Below, in pieces: positions 8,677 to 17,103 of a stretch of 64,000 bases of DNA. The position numbers and the translations under genes are program-made. Positions within the stretch are counted from its first letter, which is position 1, and each line of letters starts with the position of its first letter. The stretch comes from Casimicrobium huifangae (GTDB taxonomy: Bacteria > Pseudomonadota > Gammaproteobacteria > Burkholderiales > Casimicrobiaceae): the NCBI RefSeq assembly GCF_009746125.1, contig NZ_CP041352.1, positions 3,580,436-3,644,435 on the forward strand, given 5' to 3'. The notes beneath the pieces were generated by a model. It made no database searches and was not told the DNA's origin. It saw nothing but the letters and a program-made list of their open reading frames with translations.

Positions 8677-10245
8677 GTGAAAAAAACTTTCCAATTGAAC
8701 GTCGGCGCCCTGGCGCTAGACGATTTGCAGACGCTGCATGCTGGCGGTGTCACTCTTACCCTGCCGATGTCGGCTCGCGAAGCGATTCGCCAGAGTCACG
8801 CGGTTGTCGCCGCAGCGGCTGCGGGTGACGCGCCGGTCTACGGCGTCAATACCGGCTTTGGCAAACTGGCCAACCAGCGCATTGGCGCCGCCGATCTCGA
8901 TACGTTGCAGCTGAACCTGATTCGCTCGCATTCGGTGGGCGTTGGTGAGCCGTTGGCGCCTGCGGTTGTACGCCTGATGCTCGCGCTGAAGGCCGCAAGC
9001 CTGGCGCGCGGCTACTCTGGCGTTCGCGAAGTGGTGGTCGATACGCTGCTGGCGGTCTACAACGCCGGGCTGATTCCGTGCGTGCCGAGTCAGGGCTCGG
9101 TCGGCGCGTCTGGCGATCTGGCGCCGCTGTCACACATGACGCTCGCGCTGCTCGGCGAGGGCGAAATGCTCGAAGATGGTCGCAAGGTACCGGCGGCCGA
9201 AGCGTTGGCAAAGGCCGGAATCGCGCCACTGCGCCTGGCTGCCAAGGAGGGGCTGGCGCTGATCAACGGCACCCAGACCTCAACCGCTCTGGCGCTGCAT
9301 GCGCTCCTGAGTTTCGAGCCAGTACTTGAGTCCGCGCTCGTCATTGGTGCGCTCACGGTCGATGCCGCCCGCGGCAGCGACGGGCCGTTCGATCCGCGCA
9401 TTCATGCGGTGCGCGGGCAACCGGGGCAGATCGACGTCGCGCGTTACTACCGCGCCCTTCTGGCCGGCAGTGAAATCCGCCATTCGCACGAAGAAAACGA
9501 TGATCGCGTGCAGGACCCGTACTGCCTGCGCTGCCAGCCGCAAGTGGTGGGAGCGTGCCTCGACCAGTTGCGCCACGCGGCGCTGGTGTTGCTGCGCGAG
9601 GCCAACGCGGTGACCGACAATCCGCTGGTGTTCGGCGATACGCAGCAGATGATCTCCGGCGGCAACTTCCACGCCGAGCCGGTGGCCCTTGCCTGCGACG
9701 CGATGGCCGTAGCCATCGCCGAAGTCGGCGCCATCGCCGAGCGCCGCATCGCAATGCTGATTGATACCGGCGTGTCGCGGCTGCCGCCATTTCTGACGTC
9801 CGACGCCGGACTCAATTCCGGATTCATGATCGCGCACGTCACTGCAGCGTCGCTGGCCAGCGAAAACAAATCGATGGCCCACCCAGCCAGCGTGGACAGT
9901 CTGCCAACGTCGGCCAATCAGGAAGATCACGTCTCGATGGCCACCTTTGCCGCGCGCCGCCTGCAGCCGATGATCGCCAACACGGCGCACATTCTCGGCA
10001 TTGAACTGCTCGCTGCTGCACAGGGTATTGAGTTTCTGCGGCCGCTCAAATCGTCAATGGCATTGGAAGAGGCACACGGCTTGCTACGTGCCCAGTGCAA
10101 GTCCATCGAACGGGACCGCTATCTGGCGCCGGAGATCGAACGTGCGACACTGCTGGTACGCAATGGGGCGCTGTCAAAAGTCTTCCGTGCGCTGACTGCT
10201 GTCGAAACCGGCGCCGCGTTACCAGCTCTCTGGATTGCCGTCTGA
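8677..10245 (+). CDS. hutH: Histidine ammonia-lyase
   Basis: HutH deaminates L-histidine to urocanate and ammonia. The 522-aa protein has the autocatalytic MIO triad Ala144-Ser145-Gly146 in [27 protein letters not shown] near residue 53, [15 protein letters not shown] and the C-terminal [21 protein letters not shown] at 8677 is the likely start because [12 protein letters not shown] matches family N-termini. The reading frame stays open back to 8599, but that part overlaps hutU. The gap to hutU is 32 bp, so the genes are co-transcribed. Confidence 0.95.
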   Translation: MKKTFQLNVGALALDDLQTLHAGGVTLTLPMSAREAIRQSHAVVAAAAAGDAPVYGVNTGFGKLANQRIGAADLDTLQLNLIRSHSVGVGEPLAPAVVRLMLALKAASLARGYSGVREVVVDTLLAVYNAGLIPCVPSQGSVGASGDLAPLSHMTLALLGEGEMLEDGRKVPAAEALAKAGIAPLRLAAKEGLALINGTQTSTALALHALLSFEPVLESALVIGALTVDAARGSDGPFDPRIHAVRGQPGQIDVARYYRALLAGSEIRHSHEENDDRVQDPYCLRCQPQVVGACLDQLRHAALVLLREANAVTDNPLVFGDTQQMISGGNFHAEPVALACDAMAVAIAEVGAIAERRIAMLIDTGVSRLPPFLTSDAGLNSGFMIAHVTAASLASENKSMAHPASVDSLPTSANQEDHVSMATFAARRLQPMIANTAHILGIELLAAAQGIEFLRPLKSSMALEEAHGLLRAQCKSIERDRYLAPEIERATLLVRNGALSKVFRALTAVETGAALPALWIAV

Positions 10246-10288
10246 ACAGAATTTCCCAACTTCAAGATCACAACGAAAGGATCGGACC

Positions 10289-11236
10289 GTGAAAAAAACT
10301 CTTATTGCCCTTGGTCTTGCCGCATTGGCTGCAGCACCAGCGGTCGCGCAGGAAACCAAGGTTGCCATCGGCATCTCCGGCTGGACCGGCTTTGCGCCGC
10401 TGACGCTGGCAAAAGAAGCTGGCCTGTTCAAGAAGCACGGTCTCGATGTCACCATAAAAAAGATTCCGCAGAAGGACCGCCACCTGGCCATTGCGTCCGG
10501 TGACGTGCAATGCGCGGCGACCACGGTGGAGACATGGGTTGGCTGGAACGCTGCAGGCGTTGCCACCACGCAAATTTTCCAGCTCGACAAGAGCTATGGC
10601 GCCGATGGCATGGTGGTTAAACCCGGCATTGCAAAGATTGCTGACCTCAAGGGCAAAACAGTGGCTGCCAGCGCACCCGGCACCTCGCCTTACTTCGCGC
10701 TGGCGTGGATGCTCAAGAAAAACGGCCTCTCCGTGAAGGACGTGAAGATCGTCAACCTCGAGCCGCAGGCCGCTGCCAACGCGATCCTCGCCGGCAACGC
10801 CGACGTTGACGCCGCAATGACCTACGAGCCCTATCTCTCCGGCGTGCGCAACGCACCCGACAAGGGCAAGATCATCGCCACCACGCTTGACTATCCAATG
10901 GTGATGGATACCTTTGGCTGCACGCCGAAGTTCCTGACCGACAATCCGAAGGCTGCGCAGGCGCTGGCGAATGGATACTTCGACGCGCTGGCCATGATCA
11001 AGTCCGAGCCGAAGAAGAGCTTCGAAATCATGGGTGCCGATGTCAAACAGTCTGGCGACGCTTTTGAGAAGAGCCAGTCGTTCCTGCGCTGGCAGGACAA
11101 GGCGGCCAACCAGAAATTCTTCGCTGGTGAACACGCGCAGTTCACCAAAGAAGCGGCTGATCTGCTGCTCGAAGTGGGCATCATCAAGGCCATCCCGGAT
11201 CTGTCTAAGCTGGCCGATACGCGCTTCATCAAATAA
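10289..11236 (+). CDS. ABC transporter substrate-binding protein, NitT/TauT (NMT1) type
   Basis: This 315-aa periplasmic binding protein begins at GTG 10289 with a lysine pair, a hydrophobic stretch and cleavage at about AVAQ-ET. AAAGGA at 10275-10280 is a good ribosome binding site. The mature protein has the NitT/TauT fold signs: GISGWTGFAPLTLAKEAGLF, FKKHGLDVTI, SGDVQCAATTVET, LKGKTVAASAPGTSPYFALA and LEPQAAANAILAGNADVDAA. It lies 43 bp after hutH, so it probably brings in histidine, urocanate or a related imidazole, but the substrate is an inference from context only. The next two genes supply permease and ATPase. Confidence 0.85.
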   Translation: MKKTLIALGLAALAAAPAVAQETKVAIGISGWTGFAPLTLAKEAGLFKKHGLDVTIKKIPQKDRHLAIASGDVQCAATTVETWVGWNAAGVATTQIFQLDKSYGADGMVVKPGIAKIADLKGKTVAASAPGTSPYFALAWMLKKNGLSVKDVKIVNLEPQAAANAILAGNADVDAAMTYEPYLSGVRNAPDKGKIIATTLDYPMVMDTFGCTPKFLTDNPKAAQALANGYFDALAMIKSEPKKSFEIMGADVKQSGDAFEKSQSFLRWQDKAANQKFFAGEHAQFTKEAADLLLEVGIIKAIPDLSKLADTRFIK

Positions 11237-11258
11237 GACATCCTGTCTTTCACCCCTG

Positions 11259-11286
11259 AGTCGCGCCTGCGTTGGCAGGCGTGACT
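11259..11286 (+). promoter_or_regulatory. Hairpin between binding-protein and permease genes
   Basis: AGTCGCGCCTGC (11259-11270), a GTTG loop and GCAGGCGTGACT (11275-11286) form a 12-bp stem with one mismatch. No T-run follows, so it is not a standard terminator. In many ABC operons such a stem protects the 3' end of the binding-protein message and lowers permease expression; that role is inferred here. Confidence 0.6.
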
Positions 11287-11296
11287 TGCTGCCCCC

Positions 11297-12076
11297 ATGA
11301 AACCACTTACCGCCGTAGCGCCCGCCACTCGGGTCACCCTTGGCATCGCCTTCTTCGTGCTGTTCGTCGTCGTATGGGCGATCGCGACGCTGGGCGGTTT
11401 TGTGTCGAAGACCTTCCTCGCCGACCCGATCACGATGGTGAAGAGCGGCTACACGCTGGTCACCGAGATGGGATTTCTGAAAGACATCGGCATGACCGTG
11501 TGGCGCGTGGTGGGCGGGTTCGTGATCGCCGCCTTGCTGGCGCTGCCGCTTGGCGTGCTGATGGGGGCATACAAACCCATCGAGGCCTTCTTCGAGCCCT
11601 TCGTTTCGTTTGCCCGCTATCTGCCAGCCTCTGCCTTCATTCCGCTGCTGATCCTGTGGGCAGGCATTGGTGAGGCGCAAAAGCTGGCGGTGATCTTCAT
11701 TGGCTCGTTCTTTCAGCTGGTGCTGATGATCGCTGTGGTCGTCGGCAACACCCGGCGTGACCTCGTGGAAGCCGCATACACATTGGGCGCGACCGATTCC
11801 AGTCTGGTGCGGCGCGTGCTCATTCCAGGTGCGGCGCCGGAGATCGCCGAAATCCTGCGCATGGTGCTGGGTTGGGCGTGGACTTATGTGATCGTTGCCG
11901 AGCTGATCGGCGCATCAAGCGGCATTGGCCACATGATCACTGACAGTCAGGCGCTGCTGGCCACCGACCAGATCATCTTCGGCATCATCGTGATCGGCTT
12001 GATCGGCCTGATCAGTGACTTGCTGTTCAAGCTGGTCAACCGCAGGCTTTTCCCCTGGGCGGCGCTGGGAAAGTAG
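11297..12076 (+). CDS. ABC transporter permease, TauC/SsuC type
   Basis: The 259-aa inner-membrane protein has about six hydrophobic segments, the first at residues 15-37 (LGIAFFVLFVVVWAIATLGG). The EAA loop, which docks the ATPase, reads DLVEAAYTLGATDSSLVRRVLIPGAAPEI. Length and layout fit the BPD_transp_1 family of NitT/TauT importers. It follows the binding-protein gene after a hairpin and ends 4 bp before the ATPase gene. The substrate is presumably a histidine-related compound because of the hut context. Confidence 0.87.
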   Translation: MKPLTAVAPATRVTLGIAFFVLFVVVWAIATLGGFVSKTFLADPITMVKSGYTLVTEMGFLKDIGMTVWRVVGGFVIAALLALPLGVLMGAYKPIEAFFEPFVSFARYLPASAFIPLLILWAGIGEAQKLAVIFIGSFFQLVLMIAVVVGNTRRDLVEAAYTLGATDSSLVRRVLIPGAAPEIAEILRMVLGWAWTYVIVAELIGASSGIGHMITDSQALLATDQIIFGIIVIGLIGLISDLLFKLVNRRLFPWAALGK

Positions 12077-12080
12077 GCGC

Positions 12081-12866
12081 ATGAACATCCTCTCTGTCCG
12101 GGGCGTTTCCCGTACCTTTGAAGCTACTGGCCGCGCCCCCACAGTAGCGCTACAGGCGACCGATCTCGACGTTGCCGAGAACGATTTCATCACCATCCTC
12201 GGCCCCTCGGGTTGCGGCAAGAGCACACTGTTGCGCATCGTCGCCGGGCTCGACAAGCAGTCCTCTGGCGAGGTTCTGCTTGATGGCAAGCGCATCGACG
12301 GCCCGGGGGCTGACCGAGGCATGGTGTTCCAGAGCTACACCCTGTTCCCCTGGCTGACAGTGCGCGACAACGTCTGCTTCGGGCTGCGCGAGCGCAACCT
12401 GCCGCGCAGCCAGCAACTGGAAGTCGCCGATACCTTTTTGTACAAAGTCGGGCTGCGCGGCTTTGAGAACCACTACCCCAAGCAGCTCTCGGGCGGCATG
12501 CAGCAACGCACTGCCCTCGCCCGCGCCCTCGCCAACAACCCGCGCATGCTGCTGATGGATGAGCCGTTCGGCGCGCTCGACCATCAGACGCGCGAGCTGA
12601 TGCAGGAGCTGCTGCTCGGCATCTGGGAGTCCGAGAAGAAGACCGTGCTGTTCGTCACTCACGACATTGACGAGGCAGTGTTCATGGGTAGTCGTGTCAT
12701 GGTAATGAGCGCCCGGCCGGGCCGCATCAAGCTCGACCGCGCGGTGCCGATTGCGCATCCACGGCATTACTCGGTGAAGACGACCCCGGTATTCGCCGAA
12801 TTGAAGGCCGAACTCACCGAACAGGTACGCGCCGAAGTGATAGCAAGCCAGAACGCCACCGCCTGA
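12081..12866 (+). CDS. ABC transporter ATP-binding protein, TauB/SsuB type
   Basis: The 261-aa ATPase has Walker A GPSGCGKSTLLRI, a Q-loop at MVFQSYTLFPWLTV, the signature LSGGMQQRTALARAL, Walker B RMLLMDEPFGALD and the switch histidine in VLFVTHDIDEAV. ATG 12081 is chosen because it follows the permease stop by 4 bp and starts the family-like MNILSVRGVSRTFEATG; the frame is open further upstream but inside the permease gene. It is the last gene of the rightward hut unit. Confidence 0.9.
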   Translation: MNILSVRGVSRTFEATGRAPTVALQATDLDVAENDFITILGPSGCGKSTLLRIVAGLDKQSSGEVLLDGKRIDGPGADRGMVFQSYTLFPWLTVRDNVCFGLRERNLPRSQQLEVADTFLYKVGLRGFENHYPKQLSGGMQQRTALARALANNPRMLLMDEPFGALDHQTRELMQELLLGIWESEKKTVLFVTHDIDEAVFMGSRVMVMSARPGRIKLDRAVPIAHPRHYSVKTTPVFAELKAELTEQVRAEVIASQNATA

Positions 12867-12913
12867 GCAGCCCGCTGACGGCCGCGACCGCGCGGACGTC
12901 ATATCATCGGCGC

Positions 12914-14620
12914 ATGAGCAGCGTCGATCCAGGCGAAACCGGTGTGACGGACATTCCGGCGAATTCCCATGCGGGAATTGCCGCTGCCGTGGAGCGCGCC
13001 CGCGCACTGCGCAACAGTGACCCGACGCAAGGCATACGCATCGCAGACGGTGCGCTGGCCGCCGCGCAACGGCTGGCATCAATCCACCCTGATGATTTGC
13101 CCGCGCAGCGCCTGCTCGCCGATGCATTGGCGGCGCTTGGCCACTGCGAGCGGATGAGCTCATCGCTGGCCGATGCGGCACAGCACAGTTCGGCCGCGGT
13201 CAGCGTCTACGAAGCGATCGGGGAGCAGCGTGGCGAAGCAATGGCCCGCACGCAGTGGGGCATCGCACTGGTGCAGATGGGTGATCTCACTGGCGGTCTC
13301 GCCCAGCTCGAGCGTTCGCGCGACATCAGTGTTGCCCTCGGTGACCGGCGCAGCGAAAGCGACGCCCTGATTGACATCGGGGTGGTGCACAACATGCTCG
13401 GCGACGACGCCAGCGCGATCGCGTTCTACCAGCAGGCACTCCCGATCTACGAGCAGGCGAACGACACCTATCACGTCGCCACCTGTCTCAACAACATGGC
13501 TTATGCCCACGTCTGCTGGGGCCGCCGCGAGCTTGATGGCGGCCGGGGGGACTCGGCCAGCCCGCACTTTTCGCAAGCGTCCTCGCTGGCCGCACGTGCA
13601 CTGCCGCTGGCGCGCGAGTGCGACCACGTCGATTTCGTCGCGACCTGCCTCAACACCTTGTCGCTGGCGCGACGCCACTCGGGCGATCTCGATGGCTGCA
13701 TGGCGGCGCTGCGCGAGCAGCTTGCCATTTCCGAGCAGATCGTCGGCCACCGGATGCGTGCAGTATGTCGCGCGACCATTGCCGACGCCCTGCTGCAAAG
13801 GAACAATGACGGTGACGCGAGCGAAGCGCTGCACTTGCTGACCGAGGCGGACGAAATCTGCGCGGCGCATCAGTTGCGGGAGTCGCACCCTCCGATTGTG
13901 GAATCGCTCGCGCTGGCACTCGAGCGTTCCGGTGATATGGCCGCTGCACTGGCGGCGCACCGCCGCTTTCATTCACTGCAAATGCAGATCAACAGCGAGA
14001 CGGCGGAGCGGGAGGCGCGCGCGCTCGAATCGCGGTTGCGCCTGGTGCGTACCGAAGCTGATCTCGACAGCGCGCGACTGCGCGAGCAGGAGCTTGCCAC
14101 GCTGAACGCGCAGCTCAATGCCAAGCAGGCGGAGCTGGAGCGGCTCGCCCACATCGACCCGCTGACCGGCCTCGCCAACCGTCGCGCCTGGCTGCAGGAG
14201 CTTGCGTCGGAGTGGGCAGCTGGTCAGCAGGGGCTCTACCTGCTGCTGCTCGACATTGACCACTTCAAGTCAATCAACGACTCGTGGGGACATGCGGTCG
14301 GCGATGCCGTCCTGCAACGCGTAGCGCGCTGCGTGGTGGGCAGCATCGGGGAGCCCCGCGCGACGGGACGTTTTGGTGGCGAGGAATTTGTCGCCTGGTG
14401 CCGCGTGGATAGCCGCGAGACGATGGCAGCGCTGGCGGCGCGGACCCTGCAGGCGATCCGTCAGTCAAACTGGGATGAGATTGGGGCCGGCCTGCGTGTC
14501 ACGGCGAGCCTGGGCTGGACTGCGGCAACCCGGCACGCCAGTGTCGACGCCGCCCTGTCCGAGGCCGATCGCCGCATGTATGACGCCAAGCACGCCGGGC
14601 GTGATCAGGCGATGGGCTAG
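12914..14620 (+). CDS. TPR-GGDEF diguanylate cyclase
   Basis: The 568-aa soluble protein begins with several tetratricopeptide-like helical repeats (about residues 60-360, for example ALIDIGVVHNMLGDDASAIA and ATCLNNMAYAHVCWG), then a coiled coil (about 355-410, rich in Glu, Arg and Leu), then a GGDEF domain. The domain has LTGLANRRAWLQEL, LLLLDIDHFKSINDSWGHAVGD and the active loop GRFGGEEF near residues 488-492, so it should make c-di-GMP. No RxxD inhibitory site lies five residues before GGEEF. There is no membrane segment or signal peptide, so the TPR part probably senses a protein partner. It converges on an FHA-EAL gene. Confidence 0.87.
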   Translation: MSSVDPGETGVTDIPANSHAGIAAAVERARALRNSDPTQGIRIADGALAAAQRLASIHPDDLPAQRLLADALAALGHCERMSSSLADAAQHSSAAVSVYEAIGEQRGEAMARTQWGIALVQMGDLTGGLAQLERSRDISVALGDRRSESDALIDIGVVHNMLGDDASAIAFYQQALPIYEQANDTYHVATCLNNMAYAHVCWGRRELDGGRGDSASPHFSQASSLAARALPLARECDHVDFVATCLNTLSLARRHSGDLDGCMAALREQLAISEQIVGHRMRAVCRATIADALLQRNNDGDASEALHLLTEADEICAAHQLRESHPPIVESLALALERSGDMAAALAAHRRFHSLQMQINSETAEREARALESRLRLVRTEADLDSARLREQELATLNAQLNAKQAELERLAHIDPLTGLANRRAWLQELASEWAAGQQGLYLLLLDIDHFKSINDSWGHAVGDAVLQRVARCVVGSIGEPRATGRFGGEEFVAWCRVDSRETMAALAARTLQAIRQSNWDEIGAGLRVTASLGWTAATRHASVDAALSEADRRMYDAKHAGRDQAMG

Positions 14621-14655
14621 GGCCGCCATCGCTTTCTGCGCAAGCGTCAGCCGGG

Positions 14656-15834
14656 CTAAGCGATGCGACGGTCGCGCAGCACGGCGGACACCGCCGCCAT
14701 GCCGGGCGCCACATAGTGCGGATGATATTGCCGGATGTCGTCGCCGGACGCCGGGCGTCCGGTCCAGTAACCCTGGATCAAGTCGAAATGCATCTGCGCG
14801 CAACAAGCCGCTTCGTCGCGGGTTTCAACGCCTTCGGCCAGCGCGGTGGAGCCAACGTCATGCACGATGTTGACCAGCTGCGCGACCAGCTGCTGCTTTT
14901 TCGGGCTGGCGCGATCCAGGCCGCGAATCAGCCCCATGTCGAATTTGACGAAATGCGGTGGCACCTCGGCCAGCTCCAGCAGGCGCCCCTGCCCGGCGCC
15001 GAAGTCGTCGTAGGCAAACTGCACGCCGTAGCCAGCCAGGCGGTCAGCCATTGCCCGCACGTCGGCAATCTGCGTCACCGCGCTTTCGTGGACTTCGACC
15101 ACCAGACTGGCCGTCGGCACCATCGCGCGCAGCAGGGCAATGGATCGGTAGAACGCCTCCTGGAACATCTCCTTCGGGTGGGCGTTGACAAACAGCGTCG
15201 CCTCTGGCGCCAGCGCCGCTGCCGTCGTAAGACCAGCCCAGCGAAACGCCTCGCTCAGCTCCACTTCCCGGCCCAGGCGCATGGCGAGACCGAACAGGCC
15301 CATCGGCGAATCCGGCAAACCTTCCGCCCGGCCACGCCCAAGCACCTCGAAGGCGCGCAGTCGCCCGTCGGTCACTCGCACAATCGGCTGCAGTGCGGCG
15401 GCAACATTGCGCGCCCGCAGCATCTGGTCAAACGCGCGCTCTTCCACCACAAAGTGTTCGCTCAGCGCCGGGCTGCGCCCCACGATGACGGTCTTCATGT
15501 CCTCCGGTGGCGCCGCCAGCGCGAGCAGGCGCTCGTCCATTCGCCGCAACCGGTACTCCGTCACGCCGAAATGCAGTACATCGCCATCACGAATCAACAC
15601 CGAGCCATGGATCGGTGCACGGTTGACGAAGGTGCCGTTGCCGCTGTTGAGATCGGTCAGCCGCAGCAGGCCGCCGATGTCCTGCTCGATGCGGGCATGT
15701 TGGCGCGAGGTCTCGGCGGAGGCGATGGCAAGATCGCAGGACGGATCGCGGCCGACCACGAACGGAAAGCGCAGCATCGGCAGCAGCGTGCTGTCGCCGT
15801 TCACCGTCAAGCCTTCAAGACACCAGCCGTCCAT
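14656..15834 (-). CDS. FHA-EAL c-di-GMP phosphodiesterase
   Basis: The protein of about 392 aa joins an N-terminal FHA phosphothreonine-binding domain (FVVGRDPSCDLAIASAETSR, then QHARIE and DLNSGNGTFVNRAPI) to a C-terminal EAL domain. The EAL residues look complete: FEVLGRGR for the ExL motif, LFVNAHP, VVEVHESA, YDDFGAGQGRL, HFVKFDMGLI, LAEGVETRDEA and IQGYWTGRP. It should therefore hydrolyse c-di-GMP. ATG 15834 starts MDGWCLEGLTVNG; an in-frame ATG at 15876 would add 14 low-complexity residues. Its stop is 36 bp from that of the convergent GGDEF gene. Confidence 0.87.
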   Translation of the reverse strand: MDGWCLEGLTVNGDSTLLPMLRFPFVVGRDPSCDLAIASAETSRQHARIEQDIGGLLRLTDLNSGNGTFVNRAPIHGSVLIRDGDVLHFGVTEYRLRRMDERLLALAAPPEDMKTVIVGRSPALSEHFVVEERAFDQMLRARNVAAALQPIVRVTDGRLRAFEVLGRGRAEGLPDSPMGLFGLAMRLGREVELSEAFRWAGLTTAAALAPEATLFVNAHPKEMFQEAFYRSIALLRAMVPTASLVVEVHESAVTQIADVRAMADRLAGYGVQFAYDDFGAGQGRLLELAEVPPHFVKFDMGLIRGLDRASPKKQQLVAQLVNIVHDVGSTALAEGVETRDEAACCAQMHFDLIQGYWTGRPASGDDIRQYHPHYVAPGMAAVSAVLRDRRIA

Positions 15835-15942
15835 CCCGTCGCCCCCGGTCCCGCTGCATGGCGGCGCGACTGCCACCCATCACCATTGTAAGAACGCGGC
15901 AAGGCCAGGATGTGCGCCAGCATCACGGACGCTGAAGCACTT

Positions 15943-16062
15943 ACATCTTTCTATCGAAATCCTTATTCAATAAGGGCTAGACGCCTTAAAACACCGTAAG
16001 TCGACTTGACATTATTTGCACCGCCGAGCCCATTACGGACGCCATTTTTCTGAAAAGTTGAT
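15943..16062. repeat. Intergenic palindromic repeat, copy B
   Basis: This copy has the core AAGTCGACTT at 15998-16007, a left arm GAAATCCTTATTCAATAAGG followed by GCT, a right arm with AGCCCATTACGG and CCATTTTTC, and an outer AGTTGAT at 16056-16062. The left arm is almost the same as the right arm of copy A read in reverse. It lies downstream of the beta-propeller gene and upstream of the FHA-EAL gene. The rest of 15835-16111 holds no gene that I can see. Confidence 0.8.
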
Positions 16063-16111
16063 GGTTGGGAGTGCGCTTGTCGGGCACCGCGCGACCCATC
16101 GCGCTGCGACA

Positions 16112-17095
16112 TCAAACGTTGTCCGGATGGCGGATGTGCTGCCAAGTGTCACCATCAAACGTCGCCAGCGAACGGTAGCCGAAGCACCACAGCACCCCGT
16201 CGCGGACATCGACGGCGCAAACCGCCGTGTCGCCGTCGGCGAACTGCAGGGGCACCGGCACAACGCGCTGGCCGTCGTAGCGGAACAGGCCGTCGTTGGA
16301 CGCGAGGTAGGGTTGATCGCGAAAGACGCACAGATCGTGAAAGATCACGTTGAGGTCGTACTGGCTGACGTCAACAAAGCCGCTGTCCGCATTGCCGCGC
16401 AGCAAGGTGCCGTTGAAGCCGCAGACCCAGACCAGCGCCGAATCAACACAGCGAACGCGAGTGAGACTCTCGTCGGTATTGACAACGCAGGGTGACCAGG
16501 TGGTGCCGTCGTAGTGGTGCACCGTGCCATCGCCCACCACGTAAAGATCGCCCGCAGCAGTGCCGTCGATATCGGAGAAGTCGTCAGCCAGCACGACCGG
16601 GTTCAGCGCAAGGTTGGCTGCGGGTGCCGCCACCGGCTGGCGCAAGTCGCCGGCGATACTCACCCAGCCGACCGCATCGCGCCGATAGATCTGCCCGCCG
16701 CCACCGCAGGCGTAAAGCTGCTCGCCAATTTCGCGCAACGCGTTGATATAGCCATAGATCGGCGGCTCGCTGCGCTCCAGCCCTGCCTCAGCAATGCGCT
16801 CCTGACGAATGCCCTGTGGATTCGCGATATGCAGCACGCCATTGTTTGAAATGCTGACGTAGCTGCGAACGCGACCAAGGGCATGCTGTGCCACGCAGAC
16901 GCCCGCGACGGTGAAGTCAGGGATATCGACATGCCGCCAGGGCGTCGCGTTTTGCTGATCGAAATAGAAAATTCGCGTGAAGGCCTGATCTTCATCGAGG
17001 CTTTCCGGCTTCGCCGCGACGAACACATAGTCGCTCTCGATCGCGCATGCCGCCTGAAAGCGCACCGGTTCCGTCCGCACTGTCTTCGTTGCCAT
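16112..17095 (-). CDS. Beta-propeller-like protein, candidate immunity protein
   Basis: The 327-aa protein has no signal peptide and no membrane segment. It consists of repeated units of about 40-50 residues with aromatic turns such as GQIYRRDAVGWVSIAGD, GTVHHYDGTTWSPC, NGTLLRGNADSGFVDV, DGLFRYDGQRVVPVP and SLATFDGDTWQHI, which suggests a six- or seven-bladed beta-propeller. TAGGAAC sits 5-6 bases before ATG 17095. The gene follows the toxin gene after 8 bp in the same operon, which is where an immunity gene is expected. No family name is claimed; immunity is an inference from position and cytoplasmic location. Confidence 0.6.
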   Translation of the reverse strand: MATKTVRTEPVRFQAACAIESDYVFVAAKPESLDEDQAFTRIFYFDQQNATPWRHVDIPDFTVAGVCVAQHALGRVRSYVSISNNGVLHIANPQGIRQERIAEAGLERSEPPIYGYINALREIGEQLYACGGGGQIYRRDAVGWVSIAGDLRQPVAAPAANLALNPVVLADDFSDIDGTAAGDLYVVGDGTVHHYDGTTWSPCVVNTDESLTRVRCVDSALVWVCGFNGTLLRGNADSGFVDVSQYDLNVIFHDLCVFRDQPYLASNDGLFRYDGQRVVPVPLQFADGDTAVCAVDVRDGVLWCFGYRSLATFDGDTWQHIRHPDNV

Positions 17096-17103
17096 GGTTG
17101 TTC

